From NCBI RefSeq assembly GCF_024391045.1, contig NZ_JANFCZ010000022.1, forward strand, positions 1 to 64,000: a DNA stretch of 64,000 bases, written 5' to 3'. Positions 42,854 to 52,062 of the stretch are shown in pieces. The first letter of the stretch is position 1; every line of letters begins with the position of its first letter. Position numbers and translations under genes: made by a program. The notes below the pieces were generated by a model, which had not been told where the DNA came from, made no database searches, and saw only the letters and a program-made list of their open reading frames with translations. Source of the DNA: Pseudarthrobacter sulfonivorans. Its GTDB lineage: Bacteria > Actinomycetota > Actinomycetes > Actinomycetales > Micrococcaceae.

Positions 42854-42991
42854 GGATAAATCATACTCGTTCAGCAAGGGGGTTGTTTAAGTCTGCCTTA
42901 TTTACCTATGATCGTCCCCAGAGCAGATGTAAAGAGGCATTTGTAGGTGGCTGAACAGTGACGTCAGCCCGGAAAAAAGGGGAAAGTCGTT

Positions 42992-44284
42992 ATGAAGCGA
43001 CGTTCGGTAGTGAAGTACGCGGCAGTAGCGGCCGCACTCTCGTTGGGGCTGACAGCCTGTGGCGGCAGCGGCAGCAGCGACGCCAAAGAATCGGGCACGG
43101 TCCGCGTGACCCTGGCCAACCACGTCTGGACCGAAGGCATCAAGGCCGCGATCCCGGAATTCGAGAAGTCCAGCGGCCTCAAGGTGGAGCTGACCCAGCT
43201 CGGCGAGGACCAGCTCTCAGACCAGTACAACGTCAAGCTCAACGCCGGCAGCGATGAGATTGACGTGATGATGTACCGCCCGCTCCAGGAAGGCAAGGCG
43301 TTCGCAAAGAACGGCTACCTCGCGGACCTGACCAGCAAGGTGTCCGCGGATTCCAGCTGGGACTGGAAGGACTACCAGGAGGGCCCGGTCAAGGCCACCA
43401 CCGCGGACGGCAAGGTGGTGGGTGTCCCCATCATCACCGAACGTGAAGTCCTGTACTACCGCAAGGACCTGCTGAAGGCCGCCGGCCTTGAAGTTCCCAA
43501 GACCATGGAAGAGCTGGAAGCAGCCGCAAAGGCCATCAAGGCAGCGAACCCGGATACCGCAGGCTTTGTGGCCCGCACCGGCAAGTCCGCGGCCGTCACC
43601 CAGTTCTCCAGCTTCCTCTACAGCTTCGGCGGCGACTTCACCGATGCCAGCGGCAAGTCCGCCGTCAACTCCGATGCTGCCAAGAAGGCCTACGCCTTCT
43701 ACGGCGGCCTGATCAAGAACTACGGTCCGGCCAACGTCAGCACCGACATGAGCTGGCCCGAGGCAATGGCGATCTTCACGCAGGGCAAGGCAGCCTTCTA
43801 CACCGAGGCCGACTCGCTCTACAAGAACGCCACCGACCCGGCCAAGTCCAAGGTTGCGGACACAGTCGGATTCGCCGCCCTGCCGGCCGGTCCCGCCGGT
43901 TCCAAGCCGTACAACATCCCGTCGTGGGGCCTCGCCGTGAACCAGGCATCGGGCAACCAGGACAACGCCTGGAAGTTCATCCAGTGGGCCACCAGCAAGG
44001 AACGCACCCTGGAAGCACAGAAGGCCGGCGTTCCCGGACCGCGCAGTTCCGTCTGGGCTGACTCCGCCGGTACCTCCACGTACCCGAAGGACCTCGCCGA
44101 GGCCATCGCGGTCAGCGCCAAGAACGGCATCGGCCACGACCGTCCCCTGGTGGTCACCGTGGGCAAGGCCCGTGAAATCGTCGGCGAACCGATCGTTGCC
44201 AGCATTACGGGTGCCGACGCTTCGGCTGCGGCTGACTCGGCCCAGGACGCTTTCCAGAAGTTCCTGGACGGCGAAAAGAAGTAG
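42992..44284 (+). CDS. ABC transporter sugar-binding lipoprotein
   Basis: 430 aa. The lipobox LTAC gives the lipidated Cys23 after a hydrophobic signal. The mature protein is a typical type I solute-binding protein (cluster B-like; LTQLGEDQLSDQYNVKLNAGSDEIDVMMYRP). It should capture the sugar or sugar acid outside the membrane and hand it to the two permeases downstream. It follows the divergent GntR promoter region and a strong AAAGGGGAAAG ribosome site. A large hairpin after the gene probably raises its mRNA above the permeases'. Confidence 0.9.
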   Translation: MKRRSVVKYAAVAAALSLGLTACGGSGSSDAKESGTVRVTLANHVWTEGIKAAIPEFEKSSGLKVELTQLGEDQLSDQYNVKLNAGSDEIDVMMYRPLQEGKAFAKNGYLADLTSKVSADSSWDWKDYQEGPVKATTADGKVVGVPIITEREVLYYRKDLLKAAGLEVPKTMEELEAAAKAIKAANPDTAGFVARTGKSAAVTQFSSFLYSFGGDFTDASGKSAVNSDAAKKAYAFYGGLIKNYGPANVSTDMSWPEAMAIFTQGKAAFYTEADSLYKNATDPAKSKVADTVGFAALPAGPAGSKPYNIPSWGLAVNQASGNQDNAWKFIQWATSKERTLEAQKAGVPGPRSSVWADSAGTSTYPKDLAEAIAVSAKNGIGHDRPLVVTVGKAREIVGEPIVASITGADASAAADSAQDAFQKFLDGEKK

Positions 44285-44323
44285 CGCACCCCACGGGCAC
44301 CCTTAAACTCCGGTGCGCCATGA

Positions 44324-44365
44324 GCCGGGGCGGGAGAGCAGCGAACGCTGTAATCCCGCCCCGGC
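44324..44365 (+). terminator. Hairpin between binding protein and permease genes
   Basis: GCCGGGGCGGGA (44,324-44,335) pairs perfectly with TCCCGCCCCGGC (44,354-44,365), and CAGCG/CGCTG (44,339-44,350) extends it inside. The position suits 3'-end protection of the binding-protein mRNA with partial read-through into the permeases. Confidence 0.7.
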
Positions 44366-44395
44366 ACTCTTCACCCCCAACTCCTTAGGTGAACC

Positions 44396-45346
44396 ATGTC
44401 TGTAATGACTTCTCCCCGCAGCGCAGCCCGGAACTCAGGCCGCGCCCCCACTGGCCGCGAAAAATTCTCCGACTGGGCCAACGCACACCGTAAATGGCTC
44501 TTCGCGGCTCCGGCGATGATCTTCGTCGGCGTGCTCATCGTCTTCCCGCTGGCCTGGACCCTGTACCTGAGCCTGACTGATTCGCAGGGCTCCGTCCGGG
44601 CAGCCACCGAGTTCATCGGCCTCGAAAACTACCTGACTGTCCTGTCCGACGTCGAACGTTTTTGGCCTGCGGTGGGGCGCACACTGACCTTCACCGGCGT
44701 TGCCCTGATCTGCGAGGTGGCTCTGGGCATGGGCATTGCGCTGCTGCTGTGGCGGCCCTTCCGCGGCGAGAAGTGGGTCCGCGTGGCCATCCTGCTGCCG
44801 CTGGTGGCAACCCCGGTAGCCGTGGGCATGATGTGGCGGCTGATCTTCGATCCCAACATCGGGTTCGCCAACCAGTTGCTCGCCGCCGTCGGCATTCCCG
44901 CCCAGCCCTGGCTCTCGGGCCAGGACACCGCGCTCGGCACCACCATCTTTATGGACGTCTGGCAATGGACCCCCATGGTGGTCCTCATCCTGCTGGCCGG
45001 CCTGACCTCCCTCTCCGAGGAGCCCGACGAGGCAGCCCGGATGGACGGCGCCAACGCGTTTCAGCGGTTCTTCTACATCACCCTCCCCCTGATGATGCCC
45101 ACGGTGATCGTGGCCGTCCTGCTCCGGGGCATCGACGCCCTGAAGACCTTTGACATCCTGTACGCCACCAAGGGCAAAGGCGGCGGATCCTTCCACGAGG
45201 TGGAGACCCTGAACGTCTACGCCTACGGCCTGAGCTTCGACTACAACCAGTACGGGCTGTCCTCGGCGGTGCTGATCCTGTTCTTCATGATCATCATCGG
45301 CTCCATGTGGCTGCTGACCATGCGCAAGAAAGCGGCAAGCAAATGA
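44396..45346 (+). CDS. ABC sugar permease, MalF-like
   Basis: 316 aa. Six hydrophobic helices; the EAA-type cytoplasmic loop EEPDEAARMDGANAFQRFFYITLP is complete. It forms one half of the transmembrane channel for the binding-protein cargo. The stop overlaps the next permease start (ATGA-type, 45,343-45,346). No ATPase gene lies in the locus, so a shared MsiK-like ATPase is expected. Confidence 0.92.
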   Translation: MSVMTSPRSAARNSGRAPTGREKFSDWANAHRKWLFAAPAMIFVGVLIVFPLAWTLYLSLTDSQGSVRAATEFIGLENYLTVLSDVERFWPAVGRTLTFTGVALICEVALGMGIALLLWRPFRGEKWVRVAILLPLVATPVAVGMMWRLIFDPNIGFANQLLAAVGIPAQPWLSGQDTALGTTIFMDVWQWTPMVVLILLAGLTSLSEEPDEAARMDGANAFQRFFYITLPLMMPTVIVAVLLRGIDALKTFDILYATKGKGGGSFHEVETLNVYAYGLSFDYNQYGLSSAVLILFFMIIIGSMWLLTMRKKAASK

Positions 45347-46233
45347 CCGTAGTGAACCAGAACTCCCAAATCCAGTCCTCGGCCGGGCAGGCCCAGCCTC
45401 TCCGCCGCCCCAGGAAGCCGCTCGGAACCCGCGCCTACAAGGTCTTCCGCGTGGTGGCACTGATCGCCGTGGTGCTGTTCCTCATCGCCCCGCTGATCTG
45501 GATGCTGCTCGCGTCGCTGAAGACCAACGTGGACATCTACGACACCGCCAAGTCCTTCGTCTTCAGCCCCACGTTCGAGAATTACGCGAACGTGCTCCAG
45601 CGCAACAACTACTTCGTCTTCATATTCAACAGCTTCTGGGTGGCGTTCGTTTCCACCGCCTTCTCGCTGGTGCTCGGTGTCCCGGCCGCGTATGCCATGA
45701 GCCGGTTCACCATGCACCGCTCGGCCCTGGTGGTTTTGATGGCCCGAGTGATCCCCGGCGTGTCGCTGCTGGTGCCCTGGTACTACGTGTTCTCCAACCT
45801 GAAAATGGTGGGCGGCTTCGAGGTCCTGATCCTCAGCCACATGTTCGTGGCGCTGCCGCTGATCGTCTACATCATGATGAGCTACTTCGATTCGCTGCCG
45901 CTGGAGCTGGAGGAATCGGCCCAGGTGGACGGCCTCACCCCCATCGGCGCGTTCCGCCGCATCACGTTGCCGCTCTCCGTGGCAGGCATGGCCACCGCGG
46001 GCATCCTGAGCTTCATCTTCTCGTGGAACAACTTCATGTTCGCCCTGGTGCTTTCCGGGTCCAAAACCAAGACCCTGCCCGTTGCCATCTTCGACTTCGT
46101 CTCCTACGCCAGCATCGACTGGGGCGGGCTGATGGCGGCCGCCACGGTGGTGACCATCCCCATCATGATCATTGCGCTCTTCACGCAGAAATACATCGTC
46201 TCCGGCATGACCGCCGGCGCCACCAAGGGCTAG
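45343..46233 (+). CDS. ABC sugar permease, MalG-like
   Basis: 296 aa from the ATG at 45,343. Six helices and the conserved loop EESAQVDGLTPIGAFRRITLP, with the C-terminal membrane segment typical of MalG-type subunits. Pairs with the preceding permease. Only 6 bp separate it from the dehydratase gene, so import and catabolism are one transcript. Confidence 0.92.
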   Translation: MTVVNQNSQIQSSAGQAQPLRRPRKPLGTRAYKVFRVVALIAVVLFLIAPLIWMLLASLKTNVDIYDTAKSFVFSPTFENYANVLQRNNYFVFIFNSFWVAFVSTAFSLVLGVPAAYAMSRFTMHRSALVVLMARVIPGVSLLVPWYYVFSNLKMVGGFEVLILSHMFVALPLIVYIMMSYFDSLPLELEESAQVDGLTPIGAFRRITLPLSVAGMATAGILSFIFSWNNFMFALVLSGSKTKTLPVAIFDFVSYASIDWGGLMAAATVVTIPIMIIALFTQKYIVSGMTAGATKG

Positions 46234-46239
46234 GCCACC

Positions 46240-47388
46240 ATGACAATCATCAGCAGAATCGAAACCTTCCTCGTCGCGCCGCGGTGGCTTTTCGTCCGGA
46301 TCGAGACGGACAGCGGGATCGTCGGCTGGGGCGAGGCAACCTGCGAGGGGCGCAGCGAAACGGTGCGCACCGCCGTCGAACAGCTCTCCGAACTGCTCAT
46401 CGGCAACGATGCCCTCCGCATCGAGGACCACTGGCAAGTCATGACCAAGGGCTCCTTCTACCGGGGCGGCCCCATCCTGGCCAGCGCGGTTTCCGGCCTG
46501 GACCAGGCCCTGTGGGACATTGCCGGCAAGCACTTCAACACCCCAGTGCACCAGCTCCTGGGCGGCCACGTCCGCGACAGGATCCGGATGTACGGCTGGG
46601 TGGGCGGGGACGAGCCCAACGAGGTGGCGGAGCAGATCAGCGCCCAACTGGAAGTGGGCCTCACCGCCGTCAAGATGAACGCCAGCGGCAAGATGAGCCC
46701 GGTGGCCTCGGTGGCAGAGCTCGACGGCGTGGTGCGGCGTGTTGCCGCGGCGCGCGAAGTGCTGGGCGACCACCGCGACGTCGCCGTGGACTTCCACGGC
46801 CGCTTCAGCCTGGCCAACGCCCGCCGGGTGGCGCCGCTGCTGGAACCGTACCGGCCGTTCTTCCTCGAGGAACCGGTGGTCCCGGAAAACACGCACCTGC
46901 TGCGCGAGTTCACCTCCTCCACCACCACGCCGGTGTCCACCGGTGAGCGTCTCTACAACCGGCAGGAATTCCTGCCGGCACTCCAGGCCGGCATCGCCGT
47001 GGCCCAGCCGGACCTCTCCCACGCCGGCGGCATCACGGAGGTCCGCAAGATTGCCTCACTCGCCGAGATCTACGACGTGCAGCTGGCGCCGCACTGTCCG
47101 CTGGGGCCGCTGGCCCTGGCAGCCTGTCTGCAGGTGGGGTTCGCGACGCCCAACTTCCTGATCCAGGAACAGAGCATCGGCATCCACTACAACCAGGGCG
47201 CCGAAGTCCTGGACTACGTGGTGGACAAGACCCCGCTGAAGTTCGTGGACGGCCACATCGAACGCCTGACCGGTCCCGGCCTCGGCATTGAAATAGACGA
47301 GGCGGTGGTCCGCGCCGCAGACAAGCGCGGCCACGCCTGGCGTGGGCCGGTCTGGCGCCACGCGGATGGCGCCTTCGCAGAATGGTAA
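46240..47388 (+). CDS. dgoD: Galactonate-type dehydratase, enolase superfamily
   Basis: 382 aa. The barrel motif VDFHGR supplies metal ligand Asp184 and catalytic His186; further metal ligands are Glu in EEPVV and Glu in STGERL, and the second catalytic His is in APHCPLGP. This HxD-type set is the galactonate dehydratase pattern. It should dehydrate a sugar acid such as D-galactonate to 2-keto-3-deoxygalactonate. The adjacent aldolase and kinase fit the pathway. Confidence 0.87.
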   Translation: MTIISRIETFLVAPRWLFVRIETDSGIVGWGEATCEGRSETVRTAVEQLSELLIGNDALRIEDHWQVMTKGSFYRGGPILASAVSGLDQALWDIAGKHFNTPVHQLLGGHVRDRIRMYGWVGGDEPNEVAEQISAQLEVGLTAVKMNASGKMSPVASVAELDGVVRRVAAAREVLGDHRDVAVDFHGRFSLANARRVAPLLEPYRPFFLEEPVVPENTHLLREFTSSTTTPVSTGERLYNRQEFLPALQAGIAVAQPDLSHAGGITEVRKIASLAEIYDVQLAPHCPLGPLALAACLQVGFATPNFLIQEQSIGIHYNQGAEVLDYVVDKTPLKFVDGHIERLTGPGLGIEIDEAVVRAADKRGHAWRGPVWRHADGAFAEW

Positions 47389-47393
47389 ACAAC

Positions 47394-48071
47394 ATGACTG
47401 ACAGCAGCACCACGCCCGAAGGCCTGCTGGCCGGAATCAAAGAGGCCCGGCTCGTGGCCATCGTGCGCGGCACCGACGGCGGTGCCGCCGCTAAGGCGGC
47501 CCTCGCTGCGATGGAGGAGGGCTTCCGGTTCGTTGAAATCGCACTGACCACGCCCGGCGCCCTCCAGGCAATCCGCGAGGTCCGCGCCGCGGCGCCGGCC
47601 GGCTGCTACGTGGGTGGCGGGACCGTGCTGACCGTTCAGGACGTGGACAAGGTGGCGGAGGCGGGCGGCCAGTTTATGGTGACGCCGGCCCTGGCTGCGT
47701 CCATCGCAGAGTCGGCCCGGCAGGGAATTCCTGTCCTGGCCGGAGCCCTCACGCCCAGCGAGGCCTACGAAGCCATGAACCGCGGCGCCACAGCAGTCAA
47801 GCTCTTCCCGGCGTCCATCGGCGGACCCGGCTACCTCAAGGCGCTGCGCGATCCGTTCCCGGAGATCCCCTTTATCCCCGTGGGCGGAGTGGGCCTGAAC
47901 GAAGCCGCAGGGTACTGGGAAACCGGAGCGATCGCCGTCGGGCTCGGCGGCCCGCTCTTTGGAAACGGCGGCTCCGGCGGAGACCTCGCGCCGGTTCGGG
48001 AACGCGCCCGCGCCTTTGTTGACCTGGCGGCGGCGTTCGGTCGCCGCACCGCAGCAGCGGGCACCCGGTGA
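47394..48071 (+). CDS. dgoA: 2-keto-3-deoxy-6-phosphogluconate/galactonate aldolase
   Basis: 225 aa from the ATG at 47,394; another ATG at 47,382 overlaps the dehydratase stop. Schiff-base Lys is in AVKLFPAS, Glu in FVEIALTTPG, and VGGGTVLT plus GGVGLN are conserved loop motifs. It splits the phosphorylated 2-keto-3-deoxy acid to pyruvate and glyceraldehyde 3-phosphate. The GTGA overlap with the kinase gene implies coupled expression. Confidence 0.88.
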   Translation: MTDSSTTPEGLLAGIKEARLVAIVRGTDGGAAAKAALAAMEEGFRFVEIALTTPGALQAIREVRAAAPAGCYVGGGTVLTVQDVDKVAEAGGQFMVTPALAASIAESARQGIPVLAGALTPSEAYEAMNRGATAVKLFPASIGGPGYLKALRDPFPEIPFIPVGGVGLNEAAGYWETGAIAVGLGGPLFGNGGSGGDLAPVRERARAFVDLAAAFGRRTAAAGTR

Positions 48072-49039
48072 GCGCCGCCGTCGACCTTTTGACCTTCGGC
48101 GAGTCCATGGTCTCGCTGCGTTCTGCCGGGCCCCTGTCCGCCGGCGGCAGCCTGGACATGCACGTGGCGGGCGCGGAATCGAACGTGGCGGTAGGGGTTG
48201 CCCGGCTGGGACACAGTGTCAGCTGGGCCGGTGTCATCGGTGCGGATCCACATGGTGAGTACATCCTGCGGCAGCTGCGGTCCGAAGGCGTCCACGTGCA
48301 GCAGCGCGTAGACCCGTCGCGAAGCACCGGCGTGATGTTCCTCGAGCAGCGGACCGCTGATTTAACCCGGGCGTTCTACTACCGTTCCGCCTCCGCTGGC
48401 TCCACCATCAGCCGGTCCGACGTTGGTGCTGCCCTGAACGCCGGCCCCCGCGTCCTGCATCTGACCGGCATCACCGCTGCGCTTAGTGCGGACGCCCGGG
48501 AAGCGCTGGAATACGCCGTCGAGCGGGCCGCCGCCGAGGGCGTCCTGGTCTCGCTCGACGTGAATTACCGCAGCAAACTTTGGACCCGGGACGAGGCGCG
48601 CGCCGTGCTGGCCCCCGTCGCCCGGCACGCGGACATCGTTATAGCGTCCGACGACGAGCTGGACCTGGTTTCCTCCACCGCACGTCCGGGAACGTCCGAC
48701 GACGCCGAAACCGCCCTTGCCGATGAGCTCCTAGGCCGCGGGGTCACCGAAGTGGTGGTCAAGCGGGGAGCCGACGGCGCCGGCGTGCACACCGTTTCCG
48801 GACGGTTCGAGTCAGCCGCCGTCCCGGTGACCAGCATCGACACGGTGGGCGCGGGGGACGCGTTCACTGCCGGCTACCTCTCCGCGCTGCTCGACGGCGA
48901 AGACGTGGCCGTGCGGCTGGAGCGGGGGACCGTCATGGGGGCCTTCGCAGTCAGCACCGCCGGAGACTGGGAAGGCCTGCCCGGCCGGGACGAGCTGGCA
49001 CTGCTGGCAACCACGCAGAGCGGCGCCACGGTCCGCTGA
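48068..49039 (+). CDS. PfkB-family sugar kinase (2-keto-3-deoxy-sugar-acid kinase)
   Basis: 323 aa with GTG start overlapping the aldolase stop. N-terminal PfkB features (AGAESNVAVGVARLGHSVSWAG) and the catalytic segment TVGAGDAFTAGYL are present. It should phosphorylate the keto acid produced by the dehydratase. It is a PfkB enzyme like KdgK, not the ASKHA-fold DgoK of E. coli, so the pathway uses a different kinase solution. Confidence 0.88.
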   Translation: MSAAVDLLTFGESMVSLRSAGPLSAGGSLDMHVAGAESNVAVGVARLGHSVSWAGVIGADPHGEYILRQLRSEGVHVQQRVDPSRSTGVMFLEQRTADLTRAFYYRSASAGSTISRSDVGAALNAGPRVLHLTGITAALSADAREALEYAVERAAAEGVLVSLDVNYRSKLWTRDEARAVLAPVARHADIVIASDDELDLVSSTARPGTSDDAETALADELLGRGVTEVVVKRGADGAGVHTVSGRFESAAVPVTSIDTVGAGDAFTAGYLSALLDGEDVAVRLERGTVMGAFAVSTAGDWEGLPGRDELALLATTQSGATVR

Positions 49040-49071
49040 CGGGCCAGGCGGGGCGACAGCCCGGGGCCGCT

Positions 49072-49896
49072 TCAGAGGTCCGTGCTGAGGCTGAGGTCCC
49101 GCCACGCGTCCAGGTCGGTGCGCTCGTACTCGGCCACGGCGGCAAACGCGCCGAACGCGTCTTTGCCGAGGACCAGCAGTGCCGGCGGTTCCGGGCTTTC
49201 AGCAATGGCAATGATGGCTTCGGCGGCTTTGGCCGGGTCGCCCGGCTGGGTGCCGTCCATCGTGTCGTTCTCCTTGCGGCGTTTGCCGGCTGTCTCGGCG
49301 TAGTCCTCGATGGGCTTCGCTGACTGGGTAAGGGAGCGGCCGGCGAAGTCAGTCCGGAACGCGCCGGGCTCCACGACCGTGACGTTGATCCCGAGTGGCT
49401 GCAGTTCTTTGTGCAGCGAACCCGACAGGCCCTCCACCGCCGCTTTGGACGCGGAGTAGTATCCGGAACCGGCCGCTTTGATGCGGGCTCCGATGGACGA
49501 AATGTTCACGATTGAACCGGACCTCTGCGCGCGCATGTCCGGAAGGACTGCCTTGATCATGTCCACGGTGCCGAAAACGTTTGTATCGAACAAGCGCCGG
49601 ATGTCGGCGTCGCCCGCTTCTTCAACCGCGGCGCGGTAGCCGTAGCCGGCGTTGTTGACCAGCACATCGATCCCTCCGAAGCGGGCCTTGGCCTGTTCCA
49701 CCGCGGATGCGATCTGCGTGCGGTCGGTGACGTCGAGAGGTACGGCCAATGCTGTGTCCGGGTGGTCCGCCGCGATGTCCTCCACCGAGGCGACGTCACG
49801 GGCGGTGACGACAGCGTTGTGGCCGTGCGCGAGGACGGCGTGGGCAAGTGCGCGGCCGAGGCCGGTGGAGCAGCCTGTGATGAGCCAGGTAGCCAT
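49072..49896 (-). CDS. Short-chain dehydrogenase/reductase
   Basis: 274 aa from the ATG at 49,896, with GGAAAGG upstream. Rossmann TGCSTGLGRA, NNAGYG, and the catalytic Ser (ISSIGA) with YYSASK mark a classical SDR. Typical substrates are alcohols or ketones; none is indicated by context. The longer upstream open frame is overlap with the next gene and should be ignored. Confidence 0.92.
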   Translation of the reverse strand: MATWLITGCSTGLGRALAHAVLAHGHNAVVTARDVASVEDIAADHPDTALAVPLDVTDRTQIASAVEQAKARFGGIDVLVNNAGYGYRAAVEEAGDADIRRLFDTNVFGTVDMIKAVLPDMRAQRSGSIVNISSIGARIKAAGSGYYSASKAAVEGLSGSLHKELQPLGINVTVVEPGAFRTDFAGRSLTQSAKPIEDYAETAGKRRKENDTMDGTQPGDPAKAAEAIIAIAESPEPPALLVLGKDAFGAFAAVAEYERTDLDAWRDLSLSTDL

Positions 49897-50015
49897 GATG
49901 TGTTTCCTTTCCGGAGTGACGAGGACTTCAGTGCCCTTGCACCAGCCAACCGCAGATTCCCCCTCTGCGGGAGGGGCGGTGTGTACTCGTATCAGGAGTA
50001 CCCTCCGGGTCCTGC

Positions 50016-51125
50016 TCAGACCAGGACTTCGAACTCCGTATGGCCGTGCCGGACTCCGTTGATCTGCAATTCCAGGGCGTGAAGTCCGGCGTGGTGGACC
50101 CGGGTGGTCATGGGCTTGAAGGCATGGCGCTTGGCCAAGGTTCTTGTTTCGCCTGCGGCAAGCCTCACGGCCTTGAGTTTGAAGACCTTCACGGACTGGC
50201 TGCCGTTGGCTTTGCGGTAGTGCACCGCATAATCCACCACGAGGTGGGCGTCGGCGGTGCCGGTGTTGGAGATCTCGAATTCGAACCCGAGGTCCTCCGA
50301 CATCGCCACTACCTGCCGGTCCAGTCGAAGTGCCGTCACCGCCACCGACGCCGGCGCAAAGCCCTGGAGTGCCAGCGCACCGGGATGGCCCTTTTTGATC
50401 AGGGTCCGAAGTCCGTGCCTTACCACCCAAGCGGTATTGGCGTCCGGGGCGTCCAGCCAGCCGGCCGCCGTCGCCACTACCGCCTCCGGCGCGTGGCGGG
50501 CCAGATCGTTGAGGTGGTTGGCAACCGATCTGCGAACGTATTCGGAAGGGTCGCGGTAGAGGGCATTGAGGATGGGAATGGTCGCCTCGGGTCTTTGCAC
50601 CAGGGCAGGCACCCGCACCGCCCACGGAAGGTAGGCGCGGGTGCCTTCGGAGGCCAGGCGGCGGACGTGTTCGTCGGGGTGCGATGTCCACCCGAGGATG
50701 GCTTGCAGGGCAGTGTCCGGGTCCCTGGCGATCAGTCGCCGGATAGCGAACTCGCCGGTGAGCCGAGGAGTCAGCTCGGCGAGGAGTGCCAGGCAGTCAG
50801 CGAAATCCGCTGCCCGGCCCGATTCGAGTGCAAGAGTCACTGCGGCCTCGGAGACGGGCCACAGGATCCAGCCCGTGAAATCCGGGTTCTCCAGGGCCGC
50901 ACGGAAGGTGCCGGCCGCCGTCGAATAATCACTTTCCGGGACGAGCCGGAAATCGGCCAGCAGCGCGCCGCAGACCTGATCCGTCCGTCCGCGGAGACTG
51001 AGTTCGTCAAGAGCAGATCCTGCCAGGGCCACGTTGGACCATTGGGTGCCAGGTGCCGCGCCAACCAGAATGCCGGCGAGCCCTTCCACATTCCGGCGGT
51101 TGATCAGTTCGTTCATCGCACCCAT
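50016..51125 (-). CDS. AlkC-type HEAT-repeat DNA alkylation repair protein with Ig-like domain
   Basis: 369 aa. The first 240 residues are HEAT-like helices (EHVRRLASEGTRAYLPWAVRVPAL, then YVRRSVANHLNDLAR) as in AlkC/AlkD glycosylases, which remove N3- and N7-alkylated bases. After about residue 255 an Ig-like beta domain (LGFEFEISNTGTADAHLVVDYAVHY) follows. This two-domain plan is that of AlkC-alpha, whose Ig-like domain aids DNA binding. The start could also be the second Met (51,116). Divergent from the PAP2 gene. Confidence 0.87.
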   Translation of the reverse strand: MGAMNELINRRNVEGLAGILVGAAPGTQWSNVALAGSALDELSLRGRTDQVCGALLADFRLVPESDYSTAAGTFRAALENPDFTGWILWPVSEAAVTLALESGRAADFADCLALLAELTPRLTGEFAIRRLIARDPDTALQAILGWTSHPDEHVRRLASEGTRAYLPWAVRVPALVQRPEATIPILNALYRDPSEYVRRSVANHLNDLARHAPEAVVATAAGWLDAPDANTAWVVRHGLRTLIKKGHPGALALQGFAPASVAVTALRLDRQVVAMSEDLGFEFEISNTGTADAHLVVDYAVHYRKANGSQSVKVFKLKAVRLAAGETRTLAKRHAFKPMTTRVHHAGLHALELQINGVRHGHTEFEVLV

Positions 51126-51191
51126 CCGGTCAGGCTACAGGGATAGTCTTCTTCTCAAGGAAATTCAACAGCGCAGGGACGGAAGTCGGAC

Positions 51192-51989
51192 GTGGCAGAG
51201 CAGGCAGGGTCAGTAAAATCAGGAAAAGGCCAGCATTGGTGGCGCATATTCCATGACAAGTTCGTGGTGGAAGAACGCTTCATGGAGCCGGGGTCGCGCG
51301 CGGGCCTTTACCGCGCCGCAATGATCCTGATGGGCGTGGGCACCCTCCTCTTCATCATCACCTTGGTGGGCGTGGTGCAAAGCGGCACCGGGCCGTGGGG
51401 ACCGGACGAGCCGATCCGGGACTGGCTGCTGGGTATCCGTTCCGAGACGCTCACCGGCGTCATGATCTTCCTCGCCGTGATCTTCGGACCGATAGCACTG
51501 CCCATCATCGTGCTGGTGGTCACGGTGGCGTGGGGGTTCGCGGCCAAACACGCCTGGCGGCCGATTCTCCTGGCCGCTGCGATGCTCACCGGTGTGATCG
51601 TTTCCCAGATCATCCTGCAAATCATCAGGCGGTCCCGGCCGCCGGTGGACCTGATGCTTTTTGGTGCCGACCATACGTTCTCGTTTCCGTCCGGCCACGT
51701 CCTGGGGGCGTGCGACTTCCTGCTGGTTGGTGCGTTCCTGATCTTCTCGCGGCGGCAGAACCCACGCTCTGCGGTGCTGGGCTTTGTGGGGGCTGGAATT
51801 GGCATTGTGCTGGCCATCGGGAGCCGGCTTTACCTCGGGTACCACTGGTTCAGCGACACCTTCGCTTCGCTGTCCCTGTCTCTTGTCATCCTGGGCGCCT
51901 ACATTGCCCTGGACACTTGGCGGACCGCCCGGATCCCCGGGGAGCGGATCACCGGCGAGCTCTCCAAGGCCGACGCCCCGGGCGATTAG
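51192..51989 (+). CDS. PAP2-family membrane phosphatase
   Basis: 265 aa with a GTG start. The three PAP2 motifs are present: the KxxxxxxRP equivalent in IIRRSRPP, FSFPSGHVLG, and SRLYLGYHWFSD. Six hydrophobic helices span the membrane. It probably dephosphorylates lipid phosphates such as undecaprenyl pyrophosphate or phosphatidic acid. The N-terminus carries an extra 30 residues before the first helix. Confidence 0.9.
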   Translation: MAEQAGSVKSGKGQHWWRIFHDKFVVEERFMEPGSRAGLYRAAMILMGVGTLLFIITLVGVVQSGTGPWGPDEPIRDWLLGIRSETLTGVMIFLAVIFGPIALPIIVLVVTVAWGFAAKHAWRPILLAAAMLTGVIVSQIILQIIRRSRPPVDLMLFGADHTFSFPSGHVLGACDFLLVGAFLIFSRRQNPRSAVLGFVGAGIGIVLAIGSRLYLGYHWFSDTFASLSLSLVILGAYIALDTWRTARIPGERITGELSKADAPGD

Positions 51990-52062
51990 CCGCCATGCCA
52001 AATGAGGCGAACGTCCGCCGGGGACCCGGACCGGCCGGCGCCTGCGCCCCGGCACCCGGTAT

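Noticed and set aside
45241..47022. Large minus-strand open frame over the permeases and dehydratase
   Set aside because: His/Glu/Asp-rich composition of an antisense frame; the plus-strand genes have conserved motifs.
49897..50691. Upstream extension of the SDR frame over the AlkC-like gene
   Set aside because: The SDR begins at a ribosome-site-supported ATG at 49,896; the extension is low-complexity overlap.
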